Assembly (NCBI RefSeq): GCF_963422355.1
Contig: NC_085089.1
Location: 2,238,956-2,302,955, forward strand
Reading direction: 5' to 3'
Length of the DNA stretch: 64,000 nucleotides
DNA from: Corticium candelabrum
Taxonomy: Eukaryota; Porifera; Homoscleromorpha; Homosclerophorida; Plakinidae
Part shown: one piece after another, positions 34,299-44,738 of the stretch
How the letters are laid out: the number at the start of each line of letters is the position of its first letter
Numbering within the stretch: the stretch's first letter is position 1
Notes under the pieces: generated by a model
What the model was told of the DNA's origin: nothing
Databases searched by the model: none
Seen by the model: only the letters and a program-made list of their open reading frames with translations
Position numbers and translations under genes: made by a program

Positions 34299-35373
34299 AT
34301 CCGGACACCGCTTTTGTGTTTGCTGGATCACCGAGATGCACAAGCTAATGCACTAGAGTGATATCAGAGCGTTTGCGTGCAGCTTTGTCGCTTCCACCTT
34401 TCGCTAAAACAAAAAACTCTAAAGCAAAGCGAAAATGCGACATTTATTGACAGATCATTACCAAGAAAAAAAGAACGCTTGGTAAAATCTTCCAAAAACG
34501 TGTGTTTAAGTTTAATTACACGCGCGTTAGATGTTGACTGTTCGTTCATATCAATCTTTTTTACACTCATGTGAGTGATCATGTGAGCATCGGTATTTTG
34601 GCACCATGGACTCTGTAGCGTGCGTTAGCGACTAGCTAGCGCGTTACGTACATATTCCCGCAAAGTTTGTACAGCCGAGAGAAGCCACTTTCGTGCGGGG
34701 GAGACGAGACGGACGGCTGCCCACGCAACGTCATGGATAATCCCACCTATGAAGTAAATCAACATTAGACCGAACATTGCAGTAGATCGCGTCTGCTTTT
34801 TAGCTAGAGTTATATACAGACATTTCAAGTAGTAGAAATAGGCTATTGATTGATGAATACTAGGTTTACGTATGAGATATGGTTTAAAAATATTTATAAC
34901 TACTAAACAACAGCCATGCACTGCCAGTGCAGCGAGTTTGAAACATACCAATCATTGCCTCCAGAGCTACAACTGTTACTCTTACTTATTCCAGATGACA
35001 TCAGTATTAAAGTTAGTAGTTATAATAGCAGAGACAATGTTGCAGACATTCACAGTTGACTTGTTTTATATTGGAGGTTGGAGGTGATGTGCTGGGTTGG
35101 GATTTATTGTAATTAGAGTAAGAATGTTGTAAGTAGCTGTTGTAAAATATATAAAAATTATATGTATATATTTAAATTTATAAGTCTTTTCAATTTACAA
35201 AACAACACCACGCGCGCACGTGAGTAATAGTCACTATTCCTAGCACAAAGCAAGCTGTAGTGCCCTTCTCAATGTTTCGTCATAGTTCGAGTAGTGTTGG
35301 TGTAGGTTGCACCAGTAAACACAAGTACAAACACTCACAAAAACATTTGAATTTATCTGGCTTTGTTCTGTAG

Positions 35374-36217
35374 AATGATAGCAATAAGAAAGAATGGACC
35401 ATAAAATCACAGTCAGATGAAAGCACCATTTACACTGTAAAACAAGTGGCTTCTGCCTGTGAAACAAACTGCTCTGCTCCATGTTGTTGTGCACAAGAAT
35501 GTAGATCCCTTTGCAGGCATCGGTACGTTTGCAGTTGTTATGGATACAGAACTGGCCACCTATGCAAGCATGTACACAAACTTCATGTATTACTCAAGCG
35601 GCAAAGACAAGCCATAACACAAGCAGAACCACCAAAAGGGAATGCAGAAAAGGAAAATGACTTGTGTTCATCTGAACTGATGGTTGCTATTCCAGAGAAG
35701 TCTTCAGACAACAAAAGCAAGTCTATTCAATTCCTACATTTTATATGTTTTCTAGAATGCTCTAATATTTAATTTACTCAAATTAGTAGGTTGATTTAAA
35801 TGTAATGACTGCTTGCTTTAATAATATATCACAGTCATTTACATACATAGGAACATTACAATAGTATTATATACAGTATCTGTTTAAAATTTAGCCAACA
35901 ATTTAAAAACAGGCAGGTTCCAAAGTTTTCCACAGTAATAGAATTCACATGTGCTTCCTCACTTAGATTATCCAGAGCAGATCAGATCACTGTGTACAGT
36001 CATTGCCTCACGTGCCAAACATCTCAACAAATCCACCAACCACAAATTGTAGCACTACTCAAGCAGGCTGAAGTACTGTCAAGGCTGCAAGGTGCCCTAG
36101 CTGCACATAAACTGAAGAAGTCAAGGACTGTGCCATCTAGAAAAAAGAGTGACAAACAAATGTTACCCTTCAGAAGACTTTCCTTGAAAAGGTCAAACAA
36201 AAAGCTGGCATACTCAG
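35374..36217 (+). CDS. SWIM zinc-finger part of the Mutator-like element's gene
   Basis: Two exons can be read: 35374-35720 and 35967-36217, with matching phase and canonical GT-AG ends. The first encodes WTIKSQSDESTIYTVKQV followed by the SWIM zinc-binding pattern CSCYGYRTGHLCKHVH (C-x-C-x8-C-x-H-x-H region), as found after the catalytic domain of Mutator transposases. The second is basic and helical. No DDE core is seen upstream inside the element. Further coding continues into a 36316-36375 exon (PDQSEAKKLKTTLE), whose phase I could not reconcile, so the gene may be damaged. Confidence 0.65.
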
Positions 36218-36273
36218 GTAATTTATGGACGTTGGTGTTGGTACATTCCTGAAAACCATAATTTGATATGTAA

Positions 36274-36298
36274 ATATATATATATATATATATATATT
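36274..36298 (+). repeat. Short (AT)n tract
   Basis: About 12 AT units inside an intron of the element's gene. Confidence 0.85.
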
Positions 36299-36766
36299 TA
36301 TATCGATTTCAGAGCTCCTGATCAGAGTGAGGCAAAGAAGCTCAAGACAACACTGGAAACAAAGAGCAGTGATGAGGTACACATCCTAGTTAAAAATGGA
36401 CGCTTCTAATTTATTAACAAGGCACATTCTATATTTTCACTTACAATTAATTGGACATGTACATCATCTCAGGGAAGCCCATGTGCATAAGGCCGATCCG
36501 TATGGGGACTTCCATGCACCATGCTGTCTTATCACAACATTATTGATAGATTTTGCCAGAATTGTCAAATCTGTTAGTGTGTTAGAGCAACTGATAATTT
36601 ACAATTTGATAGGTGGCAACACTTTAAAATTAAAGTAGATTCTACTTAGTTAGGCTGTAATGTACTAGTCAGTTTAACCAAGTGCCAAAAGAGTTGTAGT
36701 ACTGTACCTATGCAATTAACTAAGAGGGTGTCATTGGTGAGTGGTAACTAAACATTTGTGTTGCAG

Positions 36767-37450
36767 CCAAAACAACACCAACAGCCACACCAACAGTCAC
36801 AACAACAACAATACCAACCAATACAACAACAACAACAACAACAACAACAACAGACAAAACAACAAGCACAACAACAACCAGTTCAACAGGTAGTCCAACA
36901 ACAAGCAACAATGGATCTAAGCAGTTTGGATAGTCGTTTACTGTGGCTGGATGACGTAATAGTAAACCACGCCCAGCAGCTTCTTAGGCAAGAGTTTCCC
37001 CAACAGAGAGGGCTTCAAAACACCCTATTGTCTCAAGGATGCAAATTCTCTGTCTCAAGGACAAACTCGATCCAGATCCACCATATTGGGAGCTGCAACC
37101 ATTGGGTAACAACATCAAGCAACGAGACAGGAGATGTAACCTTGTATGACAGCCTTCGATACGGCAATGATCTATCCAACGATTTGAAGCAGCAAATTGC
37201 ATGCATTTATAAAACGGATGAGCCACAAATGACAGTCTCTGTAGCAAGAGTTCAACAGCAGAAGAGAGGAAGCGATTGTGGTTTATTTTCAGTAGCATTT
37301 ACATTCGATCTTGCCCAAGTTATAGAGCCCCAGTATGTTAATTACATACAATCAGAAATGAGAAAACACGTGAAGAAATGCATTCAGCAAGGAACTATAA
37401 CAAGTTTCCCACGAAATTTCCCCTCAAAACAAGTCATCAGAAGATGTTCT
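36767..37450 (+). CDS. Ulp1-like (C48) cysteine protease domain of the element
   Basis: The exon begins after TTGCAG with a long Gln-rich stretch (about 45 residues), then the protease fold: WLDDVIVNHAQQLLRQEFP, the catalytic His in SCNHWVTTSS, Asp in LYDSLRY, and Cys in GSDCGLFSVAF. This His-Asp-Cys order is that of Ulp1/SENP peptidases. The family is common in cnidarian, sponge and echinoderm transposons, where it accompanies SWIM-containing transposases. The triad is intact. A host gene is unlikely because inverted ends enclose it. Confidence 0.85.
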
Positions 37451-37487
37451 AGTTCTGTTGTTGCATTTTCTGTATATTTTGTTCATG

Positions 37488-37620
37488 CAGAATGCCAGAA
37501 ACATTTGGACGTCCTATGGTCCAGTGTGATCAGTGTAAAGACTGGTTCCACTATGAATGTGTTCACTTGAAACGGCCAGGTAGACGGTTTGTTTGTTCTA
37601 GTTGCAATTCTATTAATTAA
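37488..37620 (+). CDS. PHD-finger C-terminal exon of the element
   Basis: After an ATGCAG acceptor the frame reads MPETFGRPMVQCDQCKDWFH, then YECVHL and a final FVCSSCNSIN before TAA. The Cys and His spacing is that of the C-terminal half of a PHD finger, usual at the end of these Ulp1 proteins. I found no donor in the Ulp1 exon that joins it in phase, so the gene may be frameshifted here. Confidence 0.7.
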
Positions 37621-37905
37621 GTGAGTTACGTGACAGTAAATCTGAAGTGTACTGTACATACTTGCAGTGTACTGTAATTGCGCATGTTCAATTAGATTAA
37701 TTACATAGGAGAGTGATCTATGTTACTTTACTAACCTTTTTTTACATGAATGGTGGATTATTCATGGTGTCGCGTCAGCAGGCATCCGTCTTGTCTCGGA
37801 ATTGGCTTGTCTCTCAACTCGCAGCAACTTGAGCGTAACGCGCTAGCTTGTCACTAACGCACGCTACGGAGTCCATGGTGCCAAATACCGATACTGGTGA
37901 TCATG

Positions 37906-37975
37906 TAGCCTCCTACCCAGGCCCTCTTGCGCGCCCGGAGAAGAGGGCGCGCAAGAGGGCCTGGGTACGAGGCTA
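37906..37975. mobile_element. 70-bp hairpin MITE next to the Mutator-like element
   Basis: Two 30-bp arms, TAGCCTCCTACCCAGGCCCT on the left and AGGGCCTGGGTACGAGGCTA on the right, form a near-perfect hairpin. GTGATCATG flanks it on both sides (37897-37905 and 37976-37984). Confidence 0.85.
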
Positions 37976-37984
37976 GTGATCATG

Positions 37985-39074
37985 TCATGGCTCTGGATCA
38001 TGTAGCCTCGGTATTCCAGACTGCTTTCTGCACGTTATGGGAGGGCTAGGGGAGAGTGGAAGGAGAGAAGATATATACGGTAGAATCAGTGGCATACTCA
38101 GACTGGAAAAAGGGTGGTGTATATACTACGTATATACAGCTCTCGTCTTCACACGTATTACAGTCCACAATTTTATGACTACGCCTACAAATGATGAATA
38201 GTCCATGCCACGCTACGCCCTGACTGTAATGTGCTTAGGGTAATCGTGTTAATTAATCCTTAGTACAGTACCGTAACTTACTAATCTTATACGTTTGCTG
38301 TTGCTGCTGTTTGTCATGTGTATTAAGCGTTGTGTCTGTTTCATGCTGCAGTGTGCTGTGATAGACCAGTCTTTGACTGACCAGTATTATTTGCCTGGGT
38401 ATAAATCACTCACTCACTCACTCACTCACTCATTCACCTAGTGCGCATTGACTGTCAAACCGCATTAAATGCGCATTCGCTTACCACATACGGAGGTGCA
38501 ACGAACACAAGTCGCCAGTTGTAGCTATAGTGACGCTAGTGGCCACATCGATCTCACGTGTAGGTAGCCTAACTTAATAAATATGTTTTCGTTAACTGTT
38601 TATGTTCCATGGAATGCAGGACATGGAAGGCATGTAATAGAACCAACATTTGTATTGAACTGCACCAGACCCTTTCCCGCTGGAAGTAAAAATAAGGGGA
38701 TAGGTTGGCTACGCAAGGTTTCTACTCATACCAAGATCATCTCGAAGGCCCAAAAAGACAAGACAGCGGAGATAGCGAAGTCTAACCTTATGTAGAAGAG
38801 ACAGTATACTCTAGCGCAGTGGGAGATCGCTGAGCACATGCATGCATGCAATCGATGTGATGGTCACTCATGGAAATCATTGCAACATAAATGTATTGCT
38901 AGCAGCCAACAAATAAGAGAAGGTAGACGAAGAAACAACGACTAGGACTTTGAACAAACAAACGGTGGCTAGAGAAAACTACTTCTACTCATTGCTAAAT
39001 AATCATCTATAGTCTGCAGAGACAATTACGCCACCTCTATTGAATTGTCTCGGTTCAGTCATGTGCTTGACCAA
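37985..39074. other. Intergenic DNA, no gene seen
   Basis: Contains an end-like TAGCCTCGGTATTCCAGACT at about 38006 (also at 24794), an (ACTC)n tract at 38408-38437 and, from 38850, the 3' flank that is shared by the copies of the secreted-protein gene. Confidence 0.6.
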
Positions 39075-39640
39075 TCAGCAGCTGACTTTGTGATGCTTAA
39101 GTTCTCCACACCACTGACGACCGTATGCCAGTGCTTGATAGGTAACGGTCAGTTCATACTTGCCCTTAGGGTAGGTATGCGAAACGCTGAAATCTTTGAA
39201 ACATTCGCCTTCTTGTTTGTTCGAGTTCTTTCCATCACCCCATCTGATCATATATCTGAGCGAATTAAATGCATTAATTAGCTGTCTGCACTGTTTATTC
39301 AAGAACGGTTGCACCCAAGGCCCCCAGTAACTTACGCATATGAAGTAGGATTCTCTTGTTTACAACATGTACTGACTTTTCCGTTTATGGTCACAGTGCA
39401 ACCGCTGGTATCGTAGTCGAAGGTCGCTTCTGGATAACACCAGCATGCATTCGGTTCGGAGACAGCTGTAGCACAACGCATCAAGAAACGATCACTTGTA
39501 TTCGACTGAATCTCGATAAAAAAAAGGTACGTACTTTCGTTGCCAATCTTCAGAGAGAACGTTTCTTTCTCGATTGGACTGCAGGTAGCAAGACTAACGA
39601 GCAACAAAGACAGAATCAACGAAAACACAGGAGAAACCAT
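39075..39640 (-). CDS. Small secreted Cys-rich protein with PKD-like C-terminus, copy A
   Basis: Not a family I recognise. Exons on the minus strand: 39640-39535, 39465-39336, 39255-39075, all GT-AG and in phase, giving 138 aa. Residues 1-21 form a clear signal peptide (MVSPVFSLILSLLLVSLATC). The mature part holds ACWCYPEATFDYDTSGC, INGKVSTCC, then WGDGKN and SHTYPKGKYELTVTY, which resemble the WxFGDG and HTY...G.Y.V.V motifs of PKD beta-sandwich domains. Eight cysteines in the mature part suggest disulfides. The start is chosen because it gives the signal peptide and is shared with copy C; a further Met lies 7 codons upstream. Three more copies follow on the same strand. Function unknown; secretion is inferred. 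Confidence 0.75.
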
Positions 39641-40945
39641 CGCGTGTTCTTCAACACTCACAGCATGACTGGTACTAGCTGCGGTACCGGTATTTGAAGA
39701 CCGAACTCAGGTGATCAAGAGGAGGGCTATGAATAAATCTAGCCTCATTTCTTTGAAAAAGCCGCAATTAAATGAAGCCCGTAGCACAGTCTCAACAACT
39801 CACATGCATGAATGTTGCAGCGTTTTCATAAACAGTAGGACACCACACAAAGAATAGATACACGCAAGGGTGCTGTTTTCATGCATCGAGAGGCATACAA
39901 GATACCATTGCCCCTTGAAAACCGCAGCATTTACAGTACGTAGACTCCACGGGGTTCACTTCATAAAATAAATGCTGAGAGCTCTTTCAAGCTATAGGAA
40001 CTATGGTGACGAGTCGATTCTAATAGTTTGTTAATTAGTAAGCTTAAGTAATTATTACGGTGGAGTCGCTTTGTCAAAAATTACACCAAACGATGAATAC
40101 AAATCGAGGTAGAAGTAGTCCATTACTGAGAGCAAACGCAGACGTACCAGACATAATAATAATCGGCGTGTTCGTCTAGGAGCTTGACGCGAGTGTGTAG
40201 CAGATGCGTTTACCACTCTAAGCTCACGTGTGTACGAAGCCGTCTAAATTAAAGACCAGATGGTGTTGCAGAGTTGAAACATACACGATACATTAATTAA
40301 TTATGACATGCGCCTACATCAGTGTTACACCTGAAATCTATCGTGGTGTCTAAACGCACCCCGCGGGTGTGTAGTTGTTTCCAGTTACGCCGTTAAAGTC
40401 TGCTGTTAGTAATGGTCATTGTGCCGTTTATTGTGTTCTCTCTGTAGCCGATATAATTTCCCAAAACAAGCTGTTGTTATATGTAAAGCCTTAGGATTGT
40501 CTTGCAAAGCGACTGGTCGAAAGTCTTCTTGGAATGGAAAGTATCGATTCACGCTCTCATTCCATGCACGTCAAATGGCAGCTAGTGCAAACATTGTTGC
40601 AATAGCTAACATCTGTGTGTACAAATCTTTCCGTTATTGCACATACTTGATTTTAATTGTCAAGGTGTTGGGAATGAGCATGAGCGAGCCATTGTGGCTG
40701 TTTTATGATCTATTGTACGAAGGCAACATATTGTAACTAATAAGTTAAAGGAAAACTCCCACGATTTTGTATGTAAGGTTCAGATGAAAGGTATCAGTGT
40801 GAGCGACCCATCTATCAATGATTTACAGTGCTCACCCTTCTCTGATTGCCAGTAGAAGCCTATAAAGTGGGGGGCGTAACTGTGTAGGGCGCCGCCATTC
40901 TAAATTATGACGTCATGAGTTCATGATGCGTACAGTGTACGCGTT
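39641..40945. other. Upstream region of copy A, no other gene seen
   Basis: The first 150 bp share CATTTCTTTGAAA..GCCGC with the upstream regions of the other copies and probably carry the promoter. An open frame at 40419-40736 has no recognisable features. Confidence 0.5.
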
Positions 40946-41698
40946 AGACTCGTACCCAGTCCTCCTCCTCGCGCGCGCTCCACGTGTTTTGGCACGTGCT
41001 TTTTGTTCCACTCGCCAGGAGGACTGGTAACATATATTATGTCACGTGAAGAACTAGTTCTTTACGTGGTAGGTTTTCGATGCATTGATTGGTCAAAACT
41101 GCAACGCAAGACGAAAAAATGTTGTTACAAGGGCACGCGTAGGATCCTATTGAGTCGCAATTACCTTGACTATTAGACGGTTATTAGCAATAGTTGTCGT
41201 CACGCAAGGTGCAAACTCATCAGTGCCTCTGCTGTGGACATCATGACAACGACGTCTTCTCCAACCGGAATTGACAGAGATGTCTCTAGCTGCTCAGTTC
41301 GAAGCGAATGGTAGCCAATAGACGACAGGAGCGCGTACAAGGTGCATTTGCTACCGATAGATAGTGAAGCTACAATGTTCATGAAGCGAGGATTTTGCTC
41401 GTTGCAACGAAAGCGATCTCCTTTGTAACTCTAGTTTCTGAACAGTCCCTAGAAAGAGCGTAAAGCTTTGTTTTTTGTTTTGGCTGGCGACGTTTAGCGT
41501 AGTACTCTCGTGAGACTAATTACTCGACACCATATTATCAGTGCAGGTGGCAACAATTTACAGGATCGGTTTCTAATTAAACTAATGAAATAAATGGTCA
41601 CATGACATAATATGTTACCAGTCCTCCTGGCGAGTGGAACAAAAAGCACGTGCCAAACACGTGGAGCGCGCGCGAGGAGGAGGACTGGGTACGAGTCT
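40946..41698. mobile_element. Foldback element with about 105-bp arms
   Basis: The left arm (40946 to about 41052) and the right arm (about 41600-41698) are inverted: AGACTCGTACCCAGTCCTCC, CGCGCGCTCCACGTGTTT, GCACGTGCTTTTTGTTCCAC, TCGCCAGGAGGACTGGTAAC and TATTATGTCA(C/T)GTGA match with only one or two indels. The 550-bp interior has no known coding sequence. It belongs with the MITE at 20824-21000. Confidence 0.85.
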
Positions 41699-41751
41699 AT
41701 GTACGCGTATAACGCTAACATACGTGGGAGCTGCCAGATGTAGACTCGGAC

Positions 41752-42345
41752 ATGACTGACATTGAACCTTACCGTTTTGAGCCTGAGCGTAGAGTAGTTG
41801 ATGATTCTTCGAGTACGGAAGATGCAGATAGTACGGAAAATCTAGACGCGATGACGGAAGAGGATCAACTGAAGATGGAGAGAGAGTGGGCAACACGGAG
41901 TGGTGTGGCTGTGGAACGTGTGGTATCATGCCTACCGGTAAAGAATGCCTTTGTTGCCGAGAAATGGACGAACTAGACTGGATGTTGCATGGTTTACGTT
42001 GCATCACTCAGCACGAAGATTTTGCTTCTGTGTGCCTAAATGGAGGGGTGCTGCGCACAGCGGTGGTGGCAATGGTTGACGTGAGACAGGATTCTATCAC
42101 GGAGCCACTAACGTGCAGGTTAGTACTGTGGTAGAGCGTACTGATCGAAGTCGTTTGTGTAGTGTAAATACTTGACATTCCAGGTTGCTGAGGTTGACAT
42201 CTTACCGGCAGTTTACATACTGGGCAGGGGAGTGAGAAGAGTGATACCATCATGTGTTGACTTCTATCAGAGGGCACTTTCCTGAAGAAACTGGGGAATA
42301 TATTGGATTTCAAGAAAGTTGTGATGAGCCACAGTGGCCAGTGTA
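41752..42345 (+). pseudogene. P2X7 cytosolic ballast-domain protein, frameshifted
   Basis: The C-terminal ballast domain of vertebrate P2X7 occurs alone in many invertebrates. Here an acidic leader (YRFEPERRVVDD) precedes WCGCGTCGIMPT and ECLCCREMDEL, then LRCITQHEDFASVCLNGGVL. After a likely intron (about 42120-42182) follow SYRQFTYW, GVRRVIPSCV and FPEETGEYIGF, in the order of the family, ending WPV. The zinc-binding Cys pattern is present. The frame breaks at a GAGAGAGAG tract near 41880, again after SYRQFTYW near 42225 and again near 42283, so the gene is probably dead. It faces the transposase at 42579-44369. Confidence 0.8.
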
Positions 42346-42467
42346 AAGTTTTTAGCTAGCTAGTATCAGAATCTGCTTTTGTAGTTTTCTATAACCATTT
42401 CCTTTGGTGGTCTAGGGCATGTTGCAATATTAGGGCGTATAGAGGCTTGTGGTGGATAAGCTTTCCT

Positions 42468-42598
42468 AAGCCTGGTTCACAATATTGACGCCGACGTCGA
42501 CGTCGGCGTCAACATCAAAGGATGCCGCCGACGTCGAGGCGGTTTCTTTGAAGTTTGACGCTCAACTCAACGTCGGCGTCATATTGTGAACCAGGCTT
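42468..42598. mobile_element. MITE, GCCTGGTTCAC ends
   Basis: 131 bp with inverted ends AAGCCTGGTTCACAATATTG and its complement, and GACGTCGACG-rich interior. Same family as 7753-7931. It touches the 3' end of the transposase pseudogene. Confidence 0.8.
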
Positions 42599-44369
42599 TA
42601 GTCTTCAGTGACTTGTGGGTGGTGCTCCTTCTTTCAAGAACTGCAGCTAGCATATCATTAAGGTATCCATAGGACTTTGGCTCCATTATGGGTTTTGCAA
42701 TCCATTGCTTTTTGGCTTTAGGAAAGACAACTTTGTACCTCTTTTGTTCATGGGCTGTTGTAGCTTGGTTTCTGTCGACATTATTGTTGTGATCCAGAGC
42801 TGCCGGTTGGGTTCGAGCAATCATTCCTTTGTAGCCAAAGTGCAGCCTTCTGGAACAGTACTTTAGCAAAAGGGAGTGGTACACGTCAAGTTTTCCAGTA
42901 TGACAAAATTGATTAAGTTTGCCGATATCTTTTAATAATTTTTTGTCAAGGACAACTGACTTCAATGTTTCGTGAGGAGGAGAACCCTTTTTAACCACTC
43001 CTTGCCTGGTCTCTCTTCCTCAGAAAGTTGCTGGTGGGCACATTCTAGAAAGTGGTTTGCACTAGCCCAAGTGTGTACATCAGAAATGTGATGAAGAATA
43101 GACATCCATTTCTCTTTCAGGATTTCTCTGTTACCATGGCAAGAGGAAGCACACCACCACAAATGATTGCAAATTGATGGTATCCATGGAAGGAGGCTCT
43201 GACAAGCTTTTTGCTTTCCCTGTTTGGCGAGCTTCTTAGAAACCCCTTTAGAGACATGCCATGTGTCGTACTGATGTTCAACTGATGGATAGTGTTTCTG
43301 CATAAAGCTAGTGATTTGTGGATGTCTGTCTGTCTGTAGCTAATTGATGTATGGAAAGACCTTCATTCAACAAATATTGAAGTGACCTTTCAAGTCCTGT
43401 CTTTTCCATAGCAACAGAGTTGGCAACTTCACCCACCTGAACCAACTGAAAGTCAAGTATCTTGTCTGTGTTTTGGTCTATAATGGTGTATGTTCCATAT
43501 TTAGCTGAATACCCTGGGCTATCGCATCTTCCATCCCCAATAATCGAAAGTGGTCCACTTACAGACTTCAAAATTTCTTGTTGATGTTTCTTCCAGGCAT
43601 CATTTGTAACTTGGAAAACATACTCATCCTGTATTCTGTAGTATGTTGATTCTGACAAAAACTGTAGTTTTAGAATTTCTGCAAAGTGAGAAGTTTTACT
43701 GTAAGTTTCTCCAGAAAACAAAATTGCTGCAGAGACCATCAGGTTGCCAGCAGGCATTCCTACAATGGATGGTTGTGATCTCCATTGCCTTTCATGTCCT
43801 TTGGAACAGATGATGTTCACTGTTAAAAGTGTACCTGTGCAGAATTGAGTGTGGCTAACGACAGGTGAGCCACAGACTGGACAAAACTGAAACAGTTCTT
43901 GAAGGCAGTCATTAAAAACAATAAATTTTGAAACATCAGTAGAATTGGTCCTTTCAGTTGAAAGAGTTGAGTCGTCAGGCTCAGAATCAATGACATCAGA
44001 GAGGCTTTGATTAGAATCACTAGTATGAACACTGAACGATGGATCAAAGTCCCTGTCTAGGGCAGTCTCTACTTCTTCTGATGCTTCACTTTTTTGACTA
44101 GCTGGAAAGACTTCTTGGCTATCATCCGTGATTGCAAGCTGACTTCGACTGACATCAAATTTGACTTCCATTATATCTGCTGTTACTGCCCTGACTGGTG
44201 ATGACGTGTGTATGCAGTAAGAATGGTCATCAAAGTTTCCCAGTATGTCATCCAGGTCATACTGTGTTCCTACCTCCCGAGTAGACTTAGGAACATCAGC
44301 ACAAAAAATATTTTCTTGAGGTGCTTCTTCTTCATTATCTTCCTTGGACTTTTTACTAGCTGCAGCCAA
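42579..44369 (-). pseudogene. Transposase of the GDGRCDSPG family, frameshifted
   Basis: Three minus-strand frames are colinear: 44369-43308, 43303-42962 and 42998-42579. Order of motifs: an acidic N-terminal third, a Cys-pair zinc region (FCPVCGSPV and ICSKGHERQW), GDGRCDSPGYSAKYGTYTII (catalytic-like Asp), ILDFQLVQVGEV, YDTWHVSKGVSKKLAK, then LDVYHSLLLKYC, RNQATTAHEQKRYKVVFPKA and KPIMEPKSYGYLNDML. The same architecture occurs in many fish and invertebrate repeats; it may belong near Kolobok or Mutator-like transposases, which I cannot decide. The first break is at GACAGACAGACA near 43318-43330, where an extra GACA unit would explain the shift; the second is near 42980. Confidence 0.8.
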
Positions 44370-44738
44370 GAGAATCTCTTCAACCGCCTAGCACATGGTC
44401 ATTTACTGCTTTAGTCTATTTACTAAATTTAAAGTGTTGGAGTGGATTATGCTCTACCAAAATAGAATAGTACTTGGTTTGCATGCTACGTAAGCACAAT
44501 GTGTAACAGTATACAGGAATGTTTGCATGTTAAATTAAATGTTTAAATGTTTAGTTATAACACAACTCCGCCGAAGTTGTCGTGTTATACGGGAACCGGG
44601 CACGACGGCGCGAGAGAGTCTGGCACGAGGCTAATGCAATTCATGTTTGGTCGAGTGACGACATATTTGAGTGTTAATTATGTTTGCAATGTTTATTCAA
44701 GAAAACGGCTGCTAGACGGTAGGGGCACAGCAACTTAC
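44370..44738. other. Intergenic DNA with a palindrome
   Basis: An imperfect palindrome (ACACAACTCCGCCGAAGTTG followed by TCGTGT) lies at 44560-44587, and a TAGCCTCGTGCCAGACTCTC-type end (inverted) at 44610-44634. They may be two ends of one small MITE. Confidence 0.45.

Larger units (their letters stand above)
34585..37896 (+). mobile_element. Mutator-like element, 3.3 kb, with long inverted ends
   Basis: The left end (34585) begins GAGCATCGGTATTTTGGCAC and the right end, reverse-complemented from 37896, begins CAGTATCGGTATTTGGCACC. The match continues for about 63 bp (ATGGACTC, GTAGCGTGCGTTAG, AGCTAGCGCGTTACG) with roughly five differences. GTGATCATG flanks both ends (34575-34583 and 37897-37905), the 9-10 bp duplication expected of Mutator-like elements. 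Inside are SWIM, Ulp1 and PHD coding regions but no catalytic transposase, so this copy seems internally deleted and nonautonomous, or its transposase lies elsewhere. Confidence 0.85.

Noticed and set aside
40419-40736. 105-codon frame upstream of the foldback element
   Set aside because: No domain, signal peptide or conserved pattern; the composition looks like chance in AT-rich DNA.
42579-44369. Host gene with zinc finger
   Set aside because: It has two frameshifts and its motif order is that of a repeated transposase family.
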